Of a DNA stretch of 64,000 nt, positions 36,072 through 46,424 are shown piece after piece (the first letter of the stretch is position 1; each line of letters starts with the position of its first letter). This DNA is from Agitococcus lubricus. GTDB taxonomy: Bacteria > Pseudomonadota > Gammaproteobacteria > Pseudomonadales > Moraxellaceae. The stretch covers positions 61,175 to 125,174 of the forward strand of contig NZ_QAON01000011.1 of NCBI RefSeq assembly GCF_003051055.1. Direction: 5' to 3'. Under the pieces are notes generated by a model. It did no database searches, had not been told where the DNA came from, and saw only the letters and a list, made by a program, of their open reading frames with translations. The position numbers and the translations under genes are program-made.

Positions 36072-36326
36072 ATGACTTTCAAAATCTTAATGACAGGTAT
36101 CGTCTTAACGACATTAGTAGCGTGTACCAGTAAATCAGAACGTGACTACATGACAGGGTGTGTAGCCAATGGTGCGCCTAAAGAATTATGCGAATGCAGT
36201 TATGAAAAAATAAAAAGCATGTATTCAGAGGATGATTTTAACAAGATTGAAAAAGGCTATGTACCAGCTGACTTTATGGACAAGATGGTTGAGTCAACTA
36301 AGTTATGTGTTTTGGAAAATCAATAA
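36072..36326 (+). CDS. Small lipoprotein
   Basis: An 84-residue protein with signal peptide TFKILMTGIVLTTLVAC and lipobox LVAC, Cys18. The mature chain has four further Cys (GCVANGAPKELCECSY, KLCVLENQ), probably disulphide-bonded. It is followed after 18 bases by a membrane protein gene and is divergent from the XRE gene. Unknown function; small exported proteins of this kind are common in mobile elements. Confidence 0.7.
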   Translation: MTFKILMTGIVLTTLVACTSKSERDYMTGCVANGAPKELCECSYEKIKSMYSEDDFNKIEKGYVPADFMDKMVESTKLCVLENQ

Positions 36327-36344
36327 ATTAATCAGGATAAGAGA

Positions 36345-36569
36345 ATGAAAATTAAACACATGATAATCAGTGCCTATCTCGTAATTGGTATTTTAACAGG
36401 CATTTATGGCTCAATTTGGGGGCAGTACGATTACAAGGGTGTTGCCTACAACATGGGGCGTGGCTTGTTTTGGCCTGTGGTGATGTTTCCCTCTTTAGGG
36501 CAAGTGGTGGCTTTGATTGTGATTGTCGTCTTTATTGCAGCAATTACGTTGTTTGGTAAAGGCAAATGA
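36345..36569 (+). CDS. Small membrane protein
   Basis: A 74-residue protein with two helices (HMIISAYLVIGILTGIYGSIW; LGQVVALIVIVVFIAAITLFG). It is 18 bases after the lipoprotein gene, in the same direction, and preceded by AGGATAAGAG. It is probably co-expressed with it. Family not recognised. Confidence 0.65.
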   Translation: MKIKHMIISAYLVIGILTGIYGSIWGQYDYKGVAYNMGRGLFWPVVMFPSLGQVVALIVIVVFIAAITLFGKGK

Positions 36570-36618
36570 ACGAGTCTTAGATTTATTGAGTTTACTCCCA
36601 ATAGGCTAGGGCAGAAAA

Positions 36619-36661
36619 ATCCTCTCTTCTGAATAGCTTATCAAGATTATCTTGAGAGGAT
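36619..36661 (+). repeat. Hairpins before the 36672 small gene
   Basis: ATCCTCTC (36619-36626) pairs with GAGAGGAT (36654-36661), and inside it TCAAGATTATCTTGA (36641-36655) is a palindrome. The 3' arm overlaps the ribosome-binding region of the 36672 reading frame, so it could control its translation. Confidence 0.5.
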
Positions 36662-36671
36662 GGAGACAGAC

Positions 36672-36815
36672 ATGAAGATTCATCAACTTAAAAAAGTTAA
36701 CACGCTTGGCTTTAGAATTTTAAGAGCGCAGCATTATACCTGTGAGTATTGTGGTGGTCATCATCGTAGCCGTTGTAGCATTTGTGATATGCCTCCGTGT
36801 CGTTGTTTATGTTGA
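36672..36815 (+). CDS. 47-residue Cys-rich small protein
   Basis: MKIHQLKKVNTLGFRILRAQ is followed by HYTCEYCGGHHRSRCSICD and PPCRCLC: seven Cys and two adjacent His in the last 25 residues, forming zinc-ribbon-like CxxC pairs. Ribosome binding site GGAG at 36662-36665. It lies in the 410-base gap after the small membrane protein. Probably a real small metal-binding gene, but function unknown. Confidence 0.5.
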   Translation: MKIHQLKKVNTLGFRILRAQHYTCEYCGGHHRSRCSICDMPPCRCLC

Positions 36816-36979
36816 TACTGTGCATTACCGTTAAAGGTGATACTCAGTGCAAGGTATAACCAAGATGTAAGGTTGCGTGATGGCACTCAACTTTACACTT
36901 CTTTATGAGCTAATAACGATATGGCATATTTAGCTAGAGGATGATTAAATGTTATCTTAATGACGCTAAGCCAATTTAA

Positions 36980-38125
36980 CTAATCTCCCTCAACCTGCCT
37001 AAACGGCAAGGCTTTACTCATCTCATCACGGTAATGTTGAATCGCGACCGATTCTTCGACTAAAAAACGTTTAACAGCTTGTTTAAAGCCAGTGTGTTTA
37101 AGCCAATGTACAGAGTAGGTGAGCGTCGGTCTAAAACCACGCGGCACTTTATGCTCACCTTGTGCGCCAGAGTCAAATCGTTGAATGCCCTGTTCGATAC
37201 AATACTCAATGCCTTGATAATAACAGGTCTCAAAATGTAGAAACTCCACCTCACGAATGCAGCCCCAATAACGGCCATACAAAGTATTTTTGCCTAAAAA
37301 ATATAATGCTCCTGCAATCGCTTCATCGCCATCAAATGCGACAACCAACAACAAACTATCGCGCATAGTGTGATAAATACGCTCAAAAAAGTCAGGGGTT
37401 AAATAACCATGATGTCGATTATATTTTAGATTGGTTAATTGATAAAAAGCCTGAAAACGTTGCCAAAGCGTTGGGGTAATGGCATCACCTGTTAGCCGTT
37501 TAAACTCAATGCCTTGAGCAATTAGACTGTTACGCTCCTTACGCAGCGTACGGCGTTTTTTAGAATTCATTGCCGCTAAAAAGCTATCAAAGTCAGTGTA
37601 TCCTTCGTTATACCAATGAAACTGACAGCCTAAGCGCATATCAGCCCCAGTCTTTACCCATTGTGCTAATTCTTGCTCATCAACAAACAACACATGCCAA
37701 CCTGATGCGCCTAGTTGTTGGGCTTTGTCTTGTAATGCCTGTGCGACAATGGCGGTGACATCATCCGAACAATCGGCTGTTTTCACCAAACGTTGCCCCG
37801 TGGCAGGAGTAAACGGAATAGCCGCTAATAACTTTGGATAATAGGCTAAACCATGATTTTCGTAGGCTTCTGCCCAAGACCAATCAAAAACATATTCGCC
37901 GTAGGAATGGCTTTTTAAGTATAAGGGCATAGCGGCCAACAAACGACCATCATCCGATTCGACCAACAAGTGCATGGCTTGCCAACCACTCTCACCACCA
38001 ACACTTTGACTTTCTTCTAGAGCCGCTAAAAACTCATAACGTAAAAAAGGGTAGTTTGTACCAACTAGGCTATGCCATGTCTCAGCAGAAATGGAATGAA
38101 TATCGTCAATAAAACGCACGTTCAT
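36980..38125 (-). CDS. FemAB-like / GNAT acyltransferase (DUF482 type)
   Basis: A 381-residue soluble enzyme of the FemAB-like GNAT-superfamily group. Typical segments are NPFLRYEFLAALEES-like (here YPFLRYEFLAALEES), MPLYLKSHSYGEYVFDWSWAEAYE, FDSFLAAMNSKKRRTLRKERNSL, GALYFLGKNTLYGRYWGC, and FETCYYQGIEYCIEQGIQRFDSGAQGEHKVPRGF. Members are proposed aminoacyl or acyl transferases of cell-envelope or storage pathways. It faces away from the dpt locus and looks like an ordinary chromosomal gene between element and defence genes. Confidence 0.82.
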   Translation of the reverse strand: MNVRFIDDIHSISAETWHSLVGTNYPFLRYEFLAALEESQSVGGESGWQAMHLLVESDDGRLLAAMPLYLKSHSYGEYVFDWSWAEAYENHGLAYYPKLLAAIPFTPATGQRLVKTADCSDDVTAIVAQALQDKAQQLGASGWHVLFVDEQELAQWVKTGADMRLGCQFHWYNEGYTDFDSFLAAMNSKKRRTLRKERNSLIAQGIEFKRLTGDAITPTLWQRFQAFYQLTNLKYNRHHGYLTPDFFERIYHTMRDSLLLVVAFDGDEAIAGALYFLGKNTLYGRYWGCIREVEFLHFETCYYQGIEYCIEQGIQRFDSGAQGEHKVPRGFRPTLTYSVHWLKHTGFKQAVKRFLVEESVAIQHYRDEMSKALPFRQVEGD

Positions 38126-38412
38126 AAAAGCAGCTACGGATTAAAGAGGGGGAATTGGTAAAGGATTATAAGGATTTAGCCTATTGTTGGCGACAGATAT
38201 AGTAGAGGCTGCCTAAATCGTCTTCGAGTGTAACGGATTTTTTATCTTTGAAACTGGTTGCGTATTTGGTGATAGTCGTTTATTTTTAGTAAACAGACAA
38301 AACCTTGGGGATATAACTGTCGGATTTATGATGGTGCAAGAATCTACGTTAGTCTTGCAGGGTTGCCAAATTTAAAAATACATTAATCGTAAGTTAAATT
38401 GTAACTATAAGA
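38126..38412. other. Gene-free stretch before dptF
   Basis: 287 AT-rich bases between the FemAB-like gene (leftward) and dptF (rightward). No reading frame of note. It must hold the dpt promoter; a weak dyad GTTTA-N-TAAAC is seen near 38279-38294. No copy of the AATAACGTAA motif of the dndB operator is present here, so the two operons are probably controlled differently. Confidence 0.4.
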
Positions 38413-40044
38413 ATGAATTATATGGATAGTAAAGTGACTTCGTTTACTCTTAAGCAGCTTGTAAATGTTCTGGCTAAGTCTTCACCTTTTTCTGTCACTA
38501 CTGTATCAGAGCATCGTAAACATGATGCCTTTGATGATATTAAACGCTATCTTTATATCGAGCAAGATATAGAAAAAGAGTTTCGTAAGCGATTAACTCA
38601 ACTAAAACAAGGAGATATTTTATTTCTTTGTGGTAGTAGTGGTGATGGAAAGTCAGAAATTCTAAAGCGATGTCATGATGAATATAAAAATGAATTTTAT
38701 TTCCACTTAGATGCAACACATAGTTTTGCTCCAGATCAATCAGCTATTCAGGCTTTAGATCAGGTATTTGATACTATAACTGAAAGTCTACAACCTTTAA
38801 TTCTAGGAATTAATGTTGGCATGCTTGCAAACTATGCAAAAGAAGGTGCAGAGCGGCATCATCATATTAAAGTTCTTATTGATCATTTTCTTGAGCAAGG
38901 TCAGCAAGAAAATAATAAGTGCCAGTTTTTAGATTTTGAACAATACCCTAAGTTTTATGTCGCGGAAAATCAAACCAATTATTCGAGATTTGCTAAACAA
39001 TTAATGCAACGATTAACGGCTCCTAACAGCAGTAATCCTTTTTATATTGCAGCAAAAAATGATGAGGAAGCGAAAAAGGATCTTAGATTGGTTGCGAATT
39101 TTAGGCTTTTAGCTCGTGAGAGTGTTCAAGATGTCATTATTACCAATTTATTTAAAGCACGTCTAAAGAAAGATCAATTTATTACGACTCGTGCTTTGCT
39201 TGATTTAATACATCATTTGTTATTAGGGGAAGGGTATCTTTCAGATAATTTGTTTTATGCAACAGATAATGAGTTAGTACAGCGATTATCTGATTTTGAT
39301 CCGCTTTTAAATCATACGAAGGCTCTTGATCAATTCGTGTTGCGATATGAGTTAGAGCTACCTGATCCCGAACTTGCAGATTTTTTATCAGTATTAGAAA
39401 AAGAACATATTGTTTTTAAAAAGGGTAAATCGGCCTCTTTAATTCGTTTTTTTTATTTGATGCGTCACGAGTCAATTGGTAATAATTATCATCAGCTTTT
39501 TGCATCAGACTTTAATGAAGAATTACTAGAAAAGTATTCACGGATTTGGTTTTTACATAAAAATTACGATGGGAGTGATTTGTTAAAGAATGAGTTGCGT
39601 CAATTCTATATGAATGAGTTTATCAGGTCAGTCTTCAACTATGCTAATCGTAACGCACCCTTTTTAAGACAAGGTGACTTGTTTTTAGGAGAGTTTGGCT
39701 CAATACAAGTTGCTGCACCTTTGAGCGTAAAGCCTGATTACCCTGAGATTCAGAAGAAAAAATTACCTAAGAGTGCCTATTTTGATGCTTATTTAAAATT
39801 TGATAATCAATCACTTATCCCAATCTCTGTTAGTCTCAATTTGTTTGAACTGATTTATAAGCTTAATCGTGGTTATCGCCCAAATAAATACGATAAAAAT
39901 GCCATTGTTTTATTGGATGGAATTATTGAGCAAATGACGGAGTTTGCACAGTCAATGAGCATTTTACGGTTTTATGAGGGTAGAAATTGCTATGAGGTTC
40001 ATAAAGATGATGGCTTGTTTATTGTAAGCAAAGGGGTAGTTTAA
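38413..40044 (+). CDS. dptF: DNA phosphorothioation-dependent restriction protein DptF
   Basis: A 543-residue ATPase, first of the Dpt restriction genes that cut DNA lacking phosphorothioate. P-loop FLCGSSGDGKSEIL with Walker A at about residues 74-81, in a region (KQGDILFLCGSSGDGK) typical of DptF. No other enzymatic motif is clear. ATG 38413. It is 1 base ahead of dptG, so the three genes form one operon, and it converges with dndEDCB. Confidence 0.9.
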   Translation: MNYMDSKVTSFTLKQLVNVLAKSSPFSVTTVSEHRKHDAFDDIKRYLYIEQDIEKEFRKRLTQLKQGDILFLCGSSGDGKSEILKRCHDEYKNEFYFHLDATHSFAPDQSAIQALDQVFDTITESLQPLILGINVGMLANYAKEGAERHHHIKVLIDHFLEQGQQENNKCQFLDFEQYPKFYVAENQTNYSRFAKQLMQRLTAPNSSNPFYIAAKNDEEAKKDLRLVANFRLLARESVQDVIITNLFKARLKKDQFITTRALLDLIHHLLLGEGYLSDNLFYATDNELVQRLSDFDPLLNHTKALDQFVLRYELELPDPELADFLSVLEKEHIVFKKGKSASLIRFFYLMRHESIGNNYHQLFASDFNEELLEKYSRIWFLHKNYDGSDLLKNELRQFYMNEFIRSVFNYANRNAPFLRQGDLFLGEFGSIQVAAPLSVKPDYPEIQKKKLPKSAYFDAYLKFDNQSLIPISVSLNLFELIYKLNRGYRPNKYDKNAIVLLDGIIEQMTEFAQSMSILRFYEGRNCYEVHKDDGLFIVSKGVV

Positions 40045-40045
40045 G

Positions 40046-41371
40046 ATGTATCCTATTCCAGAGGTTTTAAGTCTTACCAGTAATAATAAGCCTAGTTCAT
40101 ATATTCCTGTTCGTAATAAAGGAAATGATTTTGCTTGGGACATTATTACAGGACTTGTATTGAGCCATGCTTTGCGAAAGCAAATAAAGCAATATGAATT
40201 TGATCAGTTTAGAAATGACTGCAAATTATTATTACAGTCAAAATTAATAGACTCCCCAAATTTTTGGGATGTAATAAATAGAATGTATTTTACTGAGGAG
40301 TCTATTTGTAAAATTTCACCTTTATTTTTATTGTTTAAAGTGCAACGTCAAGGGGAAAAGAAAAAAGACATTGGTGCTGCTAATTTTCGCATGAGTGACT
40401 TATTTTCAAATCTCATGGGTGACTTGATTTTAAAAGATGAACTTGTACAGAAGCATAATTTTATTGAGCATGAGATATTAACAATTTTTGGTAATAAGTT
40501 AGAAAAGTACGATGTGGATGCTGCAAGAGAACAAGCCTATCTACCATATTTATCTCATGCCTTTCAAAGTGATTTATCTTTTTTGGCTATACGTCCGCAG
40601 TATTTACTACAAGAATTGACTAATTTGCTTAAATTATATGCTTTTGCGTATTGCTCCCAATTATCGTTAAATATAAAAGACTGGAAATGTGAGCAGCCTG
40701 TAAGCAAACCATTATATTTTATTTTGGACACAGAAAAGGCTAGTTCAGAAAGAACACAACCTCAACGATATGGATACAGACTTTTAGTAGATACATTTGA
40801 GCAAGTCTTTCCTGTTTTATCGGCATTAGAAAACTTGCAGTTTGATGAATATAAATGTCCACTTTGGCAAGTATATCAAGACATTATTAATTACGCTGAT
40901 CAGGATAGATTACTGACAGATATTAACACATACCTAGAAATATTTATTGTTGATCGTATAGGTCAAACTAGGCTTGAGCAGCATCAGCAAGCTGCATCGA
41001 CTTCTGAAGCTTTTCAACAAATAATAGACTTGGCAATTGAGCAATTTAAGGTATCAACCTCATCACGCCATGAAATTAATGGAAAATATACAAGAGCTTT
41101 AAAAGAGCTATGTAGTGATTTTATTCAGTCAAGAGGTAGGTCTGGTCAGGTACTAGTGCTAAATCAAGATCAGTTAATGTTGCTGACAAATATATCGATT
41201 GGTAATAAAGATAAGTTACTCATGAATGATTTGATGAGAGAGTTTGAGCGAAGAGGGTTTTATTTAGACAAGCAATCGCAGCAGGCTTTGGTTGATTTTT
41301 ATGAGCGGATGGGAAATGTGGCACGTATGAGTGACAGTGGAGATGCAGTATATGTCCGCAAAACAATATAA
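40046..41371 (+). CDS. dptG: DNA phosphorothioation-dependent restriction protein DptG
   Basis: A 441-residue soluble protein between dptF and dptH. It contains no clear catalytic motif, as usual for DptG, and is recognised by place and size (FAWDIITGLVLSHALRKQIK, YPFLS-like mid region). It starts one base after dptF and overlaps dptH by 20 bases. Presumed structural or recognition partner of DptF and DptH. Confidence 0.85.
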   Translation: MYPIPEVLSLTSNNKPSSYIPVRNKGNDFAWDIITGLVLSHALRKQIKQYEFDQFRNDCKLLLQSKLIDSPNFWDVINRMYFTEESICKISPLFLLFKVQRQGEKKKDIGAANFRMSDLFSNLMGDLILKDELVQKHNFIEHEILTIFGNKLEKYDVDAAREQAYLPYLSHAFQSDLSFLAIRPQYLLQELTNLLKLYAFAYCSQLSLNIKDWKCEQPVSKPLYFILDTEKASSERTQPQRYGYRLLVDTFEQVFPVLSALENLQFDEYKCPLWQVYQDIINYADQDRLLTDINTYLEIFIVDRIGQTRLEQHQQAASTSEAFQQIIDLAIEQFKVSTSSRHEINGKYTRALKELCSDFIQSRGRSGQVLVLNQDQLMLLTNISIGNKDKLLMNDLMREFERRGFYLDKQSQQALVDFYERMGNVARMSDSGDAVYVRKTI

Positions 41372-44300
41372 TGATTACCTAGTACAATGTTTTCTTGATG
41401 AAGTTAACAAAGATATACAGGCAGGGTTTCGCTATCAATTTAAGTCACCAAATACTGAAAACTCTTTAGCGTTATATGACGCTTTTTTGAGAAGAGCGGA
41501 TAATCAATACATTGAGATTAATAACGTAAAATTACCATTTTTAAGTTGTTCGGGTGTGCAAATTATCCCTGTTTTACATAATTCAGATGGGGAAGGTTTT
41601 ACCGAAAATTATATTTCTTACCTTCGCGATGAAGTAGCAGGCCGTAGTGGAGTATTTGAGCATAGTGCTTTATTTATTATCCATAATAGCATGTTGGATA
41701 CCTTGATAAATAGTGCATTAGATGTTGGTGCATGTGGCTCAGTTTGGAGTCCAGAAACTATTGCAAAGGTACTGAGAGAGCAAATACATCAAAGTGGTAG
41801 TGATAAACGATCACTTTATGAATGTTTGCTTGAAGACCAGCTTGAGCTAATTATCGAAGAGGGGGCAACTGTTTTTGGGTTTTCACCGTTATTTAGTGCA
41901 ATTATAGAAGACAGCTTAAAACTAGATACATTTGGTCTTTTTAATGATCCTATTCTGTTAAATATGGCAGGTCAAACAGAGCAGGTACGCCGTCGTTTAG
42001 ATGAGAACCGTAATCTTTATAATAGAATTGAGCATGATGTTGAACATTATGCAGACCAACTAGAAAAAACACTGGATGATTTTAGTCCAAGATTTATTAA
42101 AGAGCATTTTGAAGACCAGAGTAATTGGCAGTCTTTAGAATTTAAAGAATATCTTGATGAGATAAATGCAAATAAAGTACAGAAGCTTTTATTTGAATCC
42201 GCCGAGATAGCTGATGCTGTCCTCTACGAGCGAGCAAAAAGCCAAACTAAGGCAGGTTTAAAAGAGCGTAGTTTACTTTTTCAAATTCCCCAAAATCAAC
42301 AAAGTATAGACTTGGTACTGACTTTTTTAGGTAATGATCTTAAAGCAGAGCAAGTGCAAATTAAGTCACCATCTATTAAAGCTATACCTGAAGTTAATCG
42401 AGCAGGTGGTAAACGGTGCAGGGTAAAAATACAAGTACCATTTACGGGAGAGCCAACTTTTATCAGTATTGATATTAAGAGGGAAAATCGCTCAGAAGAA
42501 TGTAAATTCAAATGTCTTTTAGTAGAAAAAGATCGTTTTTATTTAGAGGAAATTAAAAATTGTTTCAGAATTGATTCTGCAAAGGCGTGGATGACTTTAT
42601 TAATTGAAGGCAATCAGCTTCGTATTAAAGCAGATGGTGATGATGTTTATGCTATTACGGAAGGTGCTATAAATAACGTTAGCTTAGAAGATTACAGCAT
42701 AGTTGATTTTGAGGACTTGGCGAATCAAACTGATACTGTACAATTCAATGTTTGCTCTGGTCAGCAAACACTATTACTTAATATTGAAGGCCCTGCTGCG
42801 GAAGATAGCGTCAATACGCCATTATTATTTGATCAAGATCGTTTTCACAAATTACTGACTGATGATTACAACGCTGAATATAATCGGCCTAAAAATAAAA
42901 TCATTATTGATAATTCCGAAAGCCTTGTAGTCGGTGTTCGCCAAAGTTTATTGGCCTTTGAGTCGGATATGGTCAGCAAGCGTTTGCTATACATTAATGA
43001 TTCCGAACAATTATCAATAGATGATCTTCAAGCTATTTCTCCTACTTTGTACCAAACTTATGACACTCTATTCAAATATCTCGACCAATACAAAACACTA
43101 CCCAGCCTAGTTGCGTGGGGCAGTGGGTTTTGTGGCATTGTTCAAAGTGTATTAGATGCCTATGAAGAGTATTTGCTATCAATTCCGCTAAATGACGTTT
43201 TGAAAAATGAACATAAGCAAGTATTAAAAATAGGAATACACAAGCAAGCAGATAGAGAGCGTATTAGCCCTATACATCCATTAGTCTTGGCATATTATCT
43301 TCAATTAGTACGTGAGATTAATAATGATCGAGATGCAGATGGAAATTCTTCATTTACTAAATTACCGTCAGTGACTTTAGACCGTTTAGTGCCTTCGGGG
43401 CTTTTACCTTTTGTATATCACAAAGAATCAAATTTTGCGCATGTTGTTCCTGTCAAAGAAAATACATTTTGGCTCGAAATTGTTCCGCAAAAACAAGTGA
43501 GTTACAACTATGTTAAACGCCTAGTCAGAGATAAATTGGATGAGTTTACTAGAGCTTACTCACGTCTATTTAGTGTGGGTTCTCGAAGCACATTGATTAT
43601 TAATTTTATAAATCAAGGTGTTGCTGCTGAGTTGTTTTTAGGGTTGATGGAGTATTTTAAAGAGCGTAAAGAAAAAGCATTTTCTATTCATGTGAACTTT
43701 TATGATGACGTGCTTATTCGTAATGAATTTGATCGGTTCTCAGAGACTTCCTCTTATGATGAATTAAAGGATTGGTTGACAATTAATAGCGGTGCTTTTC
43801 GTGGAGAGGCTGACTTATTAATTGATATTATTAGAAGCCGACTCACTTATAGTAAATTTACGATTCCCAAGGAAAATGACCAACTTGCTTATGCTCATTT
43901 AGCATTCTTTAAAAATAATTTACCTGTCGATTGTCGCTTAATTAATACGCATGAAGCCTTAAGTGGTGTGTTATGTGGCGGTTTAATTGCAGGCGAGGCA
44001 TCTGAAATCAAAGGTGGTGCATATTTTACTAGCTTTGGCTTACGCCAAGTCGAACATCACTCTCAAGCATTACGTTTAGCCGCTTTACTTGGTAATCTTT
44101 GGCAGCCATCACAGCAAGCTAATACACCTTATTTGGGCAATGGGATTGGTTTAGCGGTCAGTACAGACTTTGAAGGACTATTGGAACGCTCTTACGATAG
44201 TGCCTTATGGACAACTATTATTGATCCCAAAGTGACACTAGATTTTTTTACAACACAAAAAGATGTAGTTCTGATTCATTATTCAGATCAATATACGACA

Positions 44301-46424
44301 TCCGCTGGTTATGACGCGATCACTGTGACTAAGCAAGTCGATTTATTTAAACGACTCTTATATAAAGAGAGTGGTGGCTCTGCTATTGATAACTTACTTT
44401 CTGAGTTTAATGCCTTTAATGGTGAATGGCTATTGAGAATGCTAACCGCTCCGCCAAAAGACCGTAAAGAAAAAAATGGCATTATTGGTGGGTATAAGTT
44501 TGTTAGCGCATTACTTTGTCAGTCGGATATTAGTTGGATTCCGTTATCAGTTGCTGAAATTATTCGCGTTTCAGGTAATGTCGGATTAAAGATGAACGAT
44601 AGTGAATTTTCTCGCGCTGTTCATGGCTATCGTAAAGGAGCCATTTCTGATGATGTACTTTTTGTGGGGTTTAAAGAAGATACACTCTATTTGTTGCCTC
44701 TAGAAGTTAAAACTGGTGTTCGTCCTGATTATGCTTATGCAGGTCAGCAAGCAAAAGAGCTGAAACGATACTTAATAGAAGAGGTATTACAACCAAAGAC
44801 TTTAGCATCGCGTCTATATCGTGGTTTGTTTATCCGTCAAGTTTTGATGCAGGTTGAAAAGTTTCAGTTATACCAAATGATTAGTCATCAAAAGTTGGAT
44901 GCGTTACTTTTACGTCGCGAATGGTGGCTAAATGGTGAATATCATGTTTCAAGCGTGCCTGATTATGTTGATGGTTTTGTTTTAGCTCATGTTGAAAATG
45001 ATACTTGTTTTGAACCAAGTTACAAATTAAGCAACGATAATATTTTGCAAATAGAATTGCCTTACTCACTGTTACCGTCTTTAATTTCGCTAAATATAAC
45101 TGATGATAATGCGTTAGTTGAGTTGGTGAAAACGTATAAAATTAATTCTGAATATGTTCTTAAAGCCAACACTGTAGCAAACGCCAGTGAGGCTATATCA
45201 GCTACAATCTCTACAGCTTTAGATGAAGCAGAAGTAAAGCCTGTTACTGTTGTTGTGCCAGTGGAAGAAAAAAAGCCAATACAAATCTTATTTGGTCATG
45301 ATTCGTTTACCAAAGTACCACTTTACTGGGAGCCAACCAATACTGCCAAGTTTATGAATACTAATACAGGTATCATTGGCACAATGGGGACAGGAAAGAC
45401 TCAGTTTACTAAATCGGTGATTACCCAGTTAATGCGGAATCAGCATTGTAATGTGAATAGTGAGCCTATTGGCATTCTGATTTTTGATTACAAATCTGAC
45501 TATGTAGATGATGCTTTTATAGCGGCAACAGGTGCAAAGAAATTCAAATTGTTTAAGTTGCCATATAACCCATTAAGTTTGTATGGCGATACGCCAATGT
45601 TACCTGTGCATACTGCCGCTGGGTTTGCCGAGACGATGACACGCGCTTATGGTCTTGGTAAAAAGCAACAACTTAAATTAGAAAATCTGATTTTGGAATG
45701 CTACGAAGCGGCTGGAATTTACGCAGAAGATTCTTCAACGTGGGGACTTGTTGCACCCACGATTGAAGATGTTTGGCAACGTTTTTTGTCTGCTGAAAAA
45801 ATTGATGAAGACTCTTTGTATGCAGCTTTATCAAAATTGGCTCGCTTTAAGATTTTTGAAACGATCCCTGAGAAAATGCTTAGCCTGTACGATTTAATGT
45901 CAGGTGTGACGGTTATAGAATTAGCAGGCTATCCAAGTGAAGTACAAAATCTAATTGTGGCTCTCACATTAGATTTGTTTTATTCGCAGATGCAGAAAAA
46001 AGGTAAGCCAAAAGTGCAGGGTGATTATCGGCAAATTACTAAGATGATCTTGGTAGATGAGGCGGATAATTTTATGTCTCAGGACTTTCCTAGCCTACGC
46101 AAAATTTTGAAAGAAGGGCGTGAATATGGTGTAGGTGTTGTTTTATCTACGCAGGATATTACACACTTTAAAACAGGTGATAATAATTATGCTTCTTATG
46201 TGTTAACGTGGGTTATTCACCGTGTGTCAGAGATTAAAAATGCTGATATTAAGGCTATTTTTAATAAAGATGATAAATCTGAACAAGAACAATTAATGGA
46301 AACTATTCGCAAACTTGATAAGCACTATAGCCTTTATATTGATGGTGATAAGCAAGTGAAAAAGATGCGAGATAGGGCATTTTGGGAGATTTTGCAAGTG
46401 GAGAAGTATAATGATTTCTTCTAG
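41352..46424 (+). CDS. dptH: DptH: HerA/FtsK-type ATPase with possible nuclease domain
   Basis: About 1690 residues, the largest Dpt protein. The C-terminal part is a HerA/FtsK-like motor: Walker A GTMGTGKT (about 1343-1350), Walker B MILVDEADNFM (about 1566-1576), STQDI sensor region. Just before it, SDDVLFVGFKEDTLYLLPLEVKTG (D1100/D1101, E1118, K1120) matches the PD-(D/E)xK nuclease pattern. ATG 41352 is preferred because GGAG lies 7 bases before; GTG 41331 is also open. It overlaps dptG by 20 bases and the next gene by 14. Confidence 0.9.
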   Translation: MSAKQYNDYLVQCFLDEVNKDIQAGFRYQFKSPNTENSLALYDAFLRRADNQYIEINNVKLPFLSCSGVQIIPVLHNSDGEGFTENYISYLRDEVAGRSGVFEHSALFIIHNSMLDTLINSALDVGACGSVWSPETIAKVLREQIHQSGSDKRSLYECLLEDQLELIIEEGATVFGFSPLFSAIIEDSLKLDTFGLFNDPILLNMAGQTEQVRRRLDENRNLYNRIEHDVEHYADQLEKTLDDFSPRFIKEHFEDQSNWQSLEFKEYLDEINANKVQKLLFESAEIADAVLYERAKSQTKAGLKERSLLFQIPQNQQSIDLVLTFLGNDLKAEQVQIKSPSIKAIPEVNRAGGKRCRVKIQVPFTGEPTFISIDIKRENRSEECKFKCLLVEKDRFYLEEIKNCFRIDSAKAWMTLLIEGNQLRIKADGDDVYAITEGAINNVSLEDYSIVDFEDLANQTDTVQFNVCSGQQTLLLNIEGPAAEDSVNTPLLFDQDRFHKLLTDDYNAEYNRPKNKIIIDNSESLVVGVRQSLLAFESDMVSKRLLYINDSEQLSIDDLQAISPTLYQTYDTLFKYLDQYKTLPSLVAWGSGFCGIVQSVLDAYEEYLLSIPLNDVLKNEHKQVLKIGIHKQADRERISPIHPLVLAYYLQLVREINNDRDADGNSSFTKLPSVTLDRLVPSGLLPFVYHKESNFAHVVPVKENTFWLEIVPQKQVSYNYVKRLVRDKLDEFTRAYSRLFSVGSRSTLIINFINQGVAAELFLGLMEYFKERKEKAFSIHVNFYDDVLIRNEFDRFSETSSYDELKDWLTINSGAFRGEADLLIDIIRSRLTYSKFTIPKENDQLAYAHLAFFKNNLPVDCRLINTHEALSGVLCGGLIAGEASEIKGGAYFTSFGLRQVEHHSQALRLAALLGNLWQPSQQANTPYLGNGIGLAVSTDFEGLLERSYDSALWTTIIDPKVTLDFFTTQKDVVLIHYSDQYTTSAGYDAITVTKQVDLFKRLLYKESGGSAIDNLLSEFNAFNGEWLLRMLTAPPKDRKEKNGIIGGYKFVSALLCQSDISWIPLSVAEIIRVSGNVGLKMNDSEFSRAVHGYRKGAISDDVLFVGFKEDTLYLLPLEVKTGVRPDYAYAGQQAKELKRYLIEEVLQPKTLASRLYRGLFIRQVLMQVEKFQLYQMISHQKLDALLLRREWWLNGEYHVSSVPDYVDGFVLAHVENDTCFEPSYKLSNDNILQIELPYSLLPSLISLNITDDNALVELVKTYKINSEYVLKANTVANASEAISATISTALDEAEVKPVTVVVPVEEKKPIQILFGHDSFTKVPLYWEPTNTAKFMNTNTGIIGTMGTGKTQFTKSVITQLMRNQHCNVNSEPIGILIFDYKSDYVDDAFIAATGAKKFKLFKLPYNPLSLYGDTPMLPVHTAAGFAETMTRAYGLGKKQQLKLENLILECYEAAGIYAEDSSTWGLVAPTIEDVWQRFLSAEKIDEDSLYAALSKLARFKIFETIPEKMLSLYDLMSGVTVIELAGYPSEVQNLIVALTLDLFYSQMQKKGKPKVQGDYRQITKMILVDEADNFMSQDFPSLRKILKEGREYGVGVVLSTQDITHFKTGDNNYASYVLTWVIHRVSEIKNADIKAIFNKDDKSEQEQLMETIRKLDKHYSLYIDGDKQVKKMRDRAFWEILQVEKYNDFF

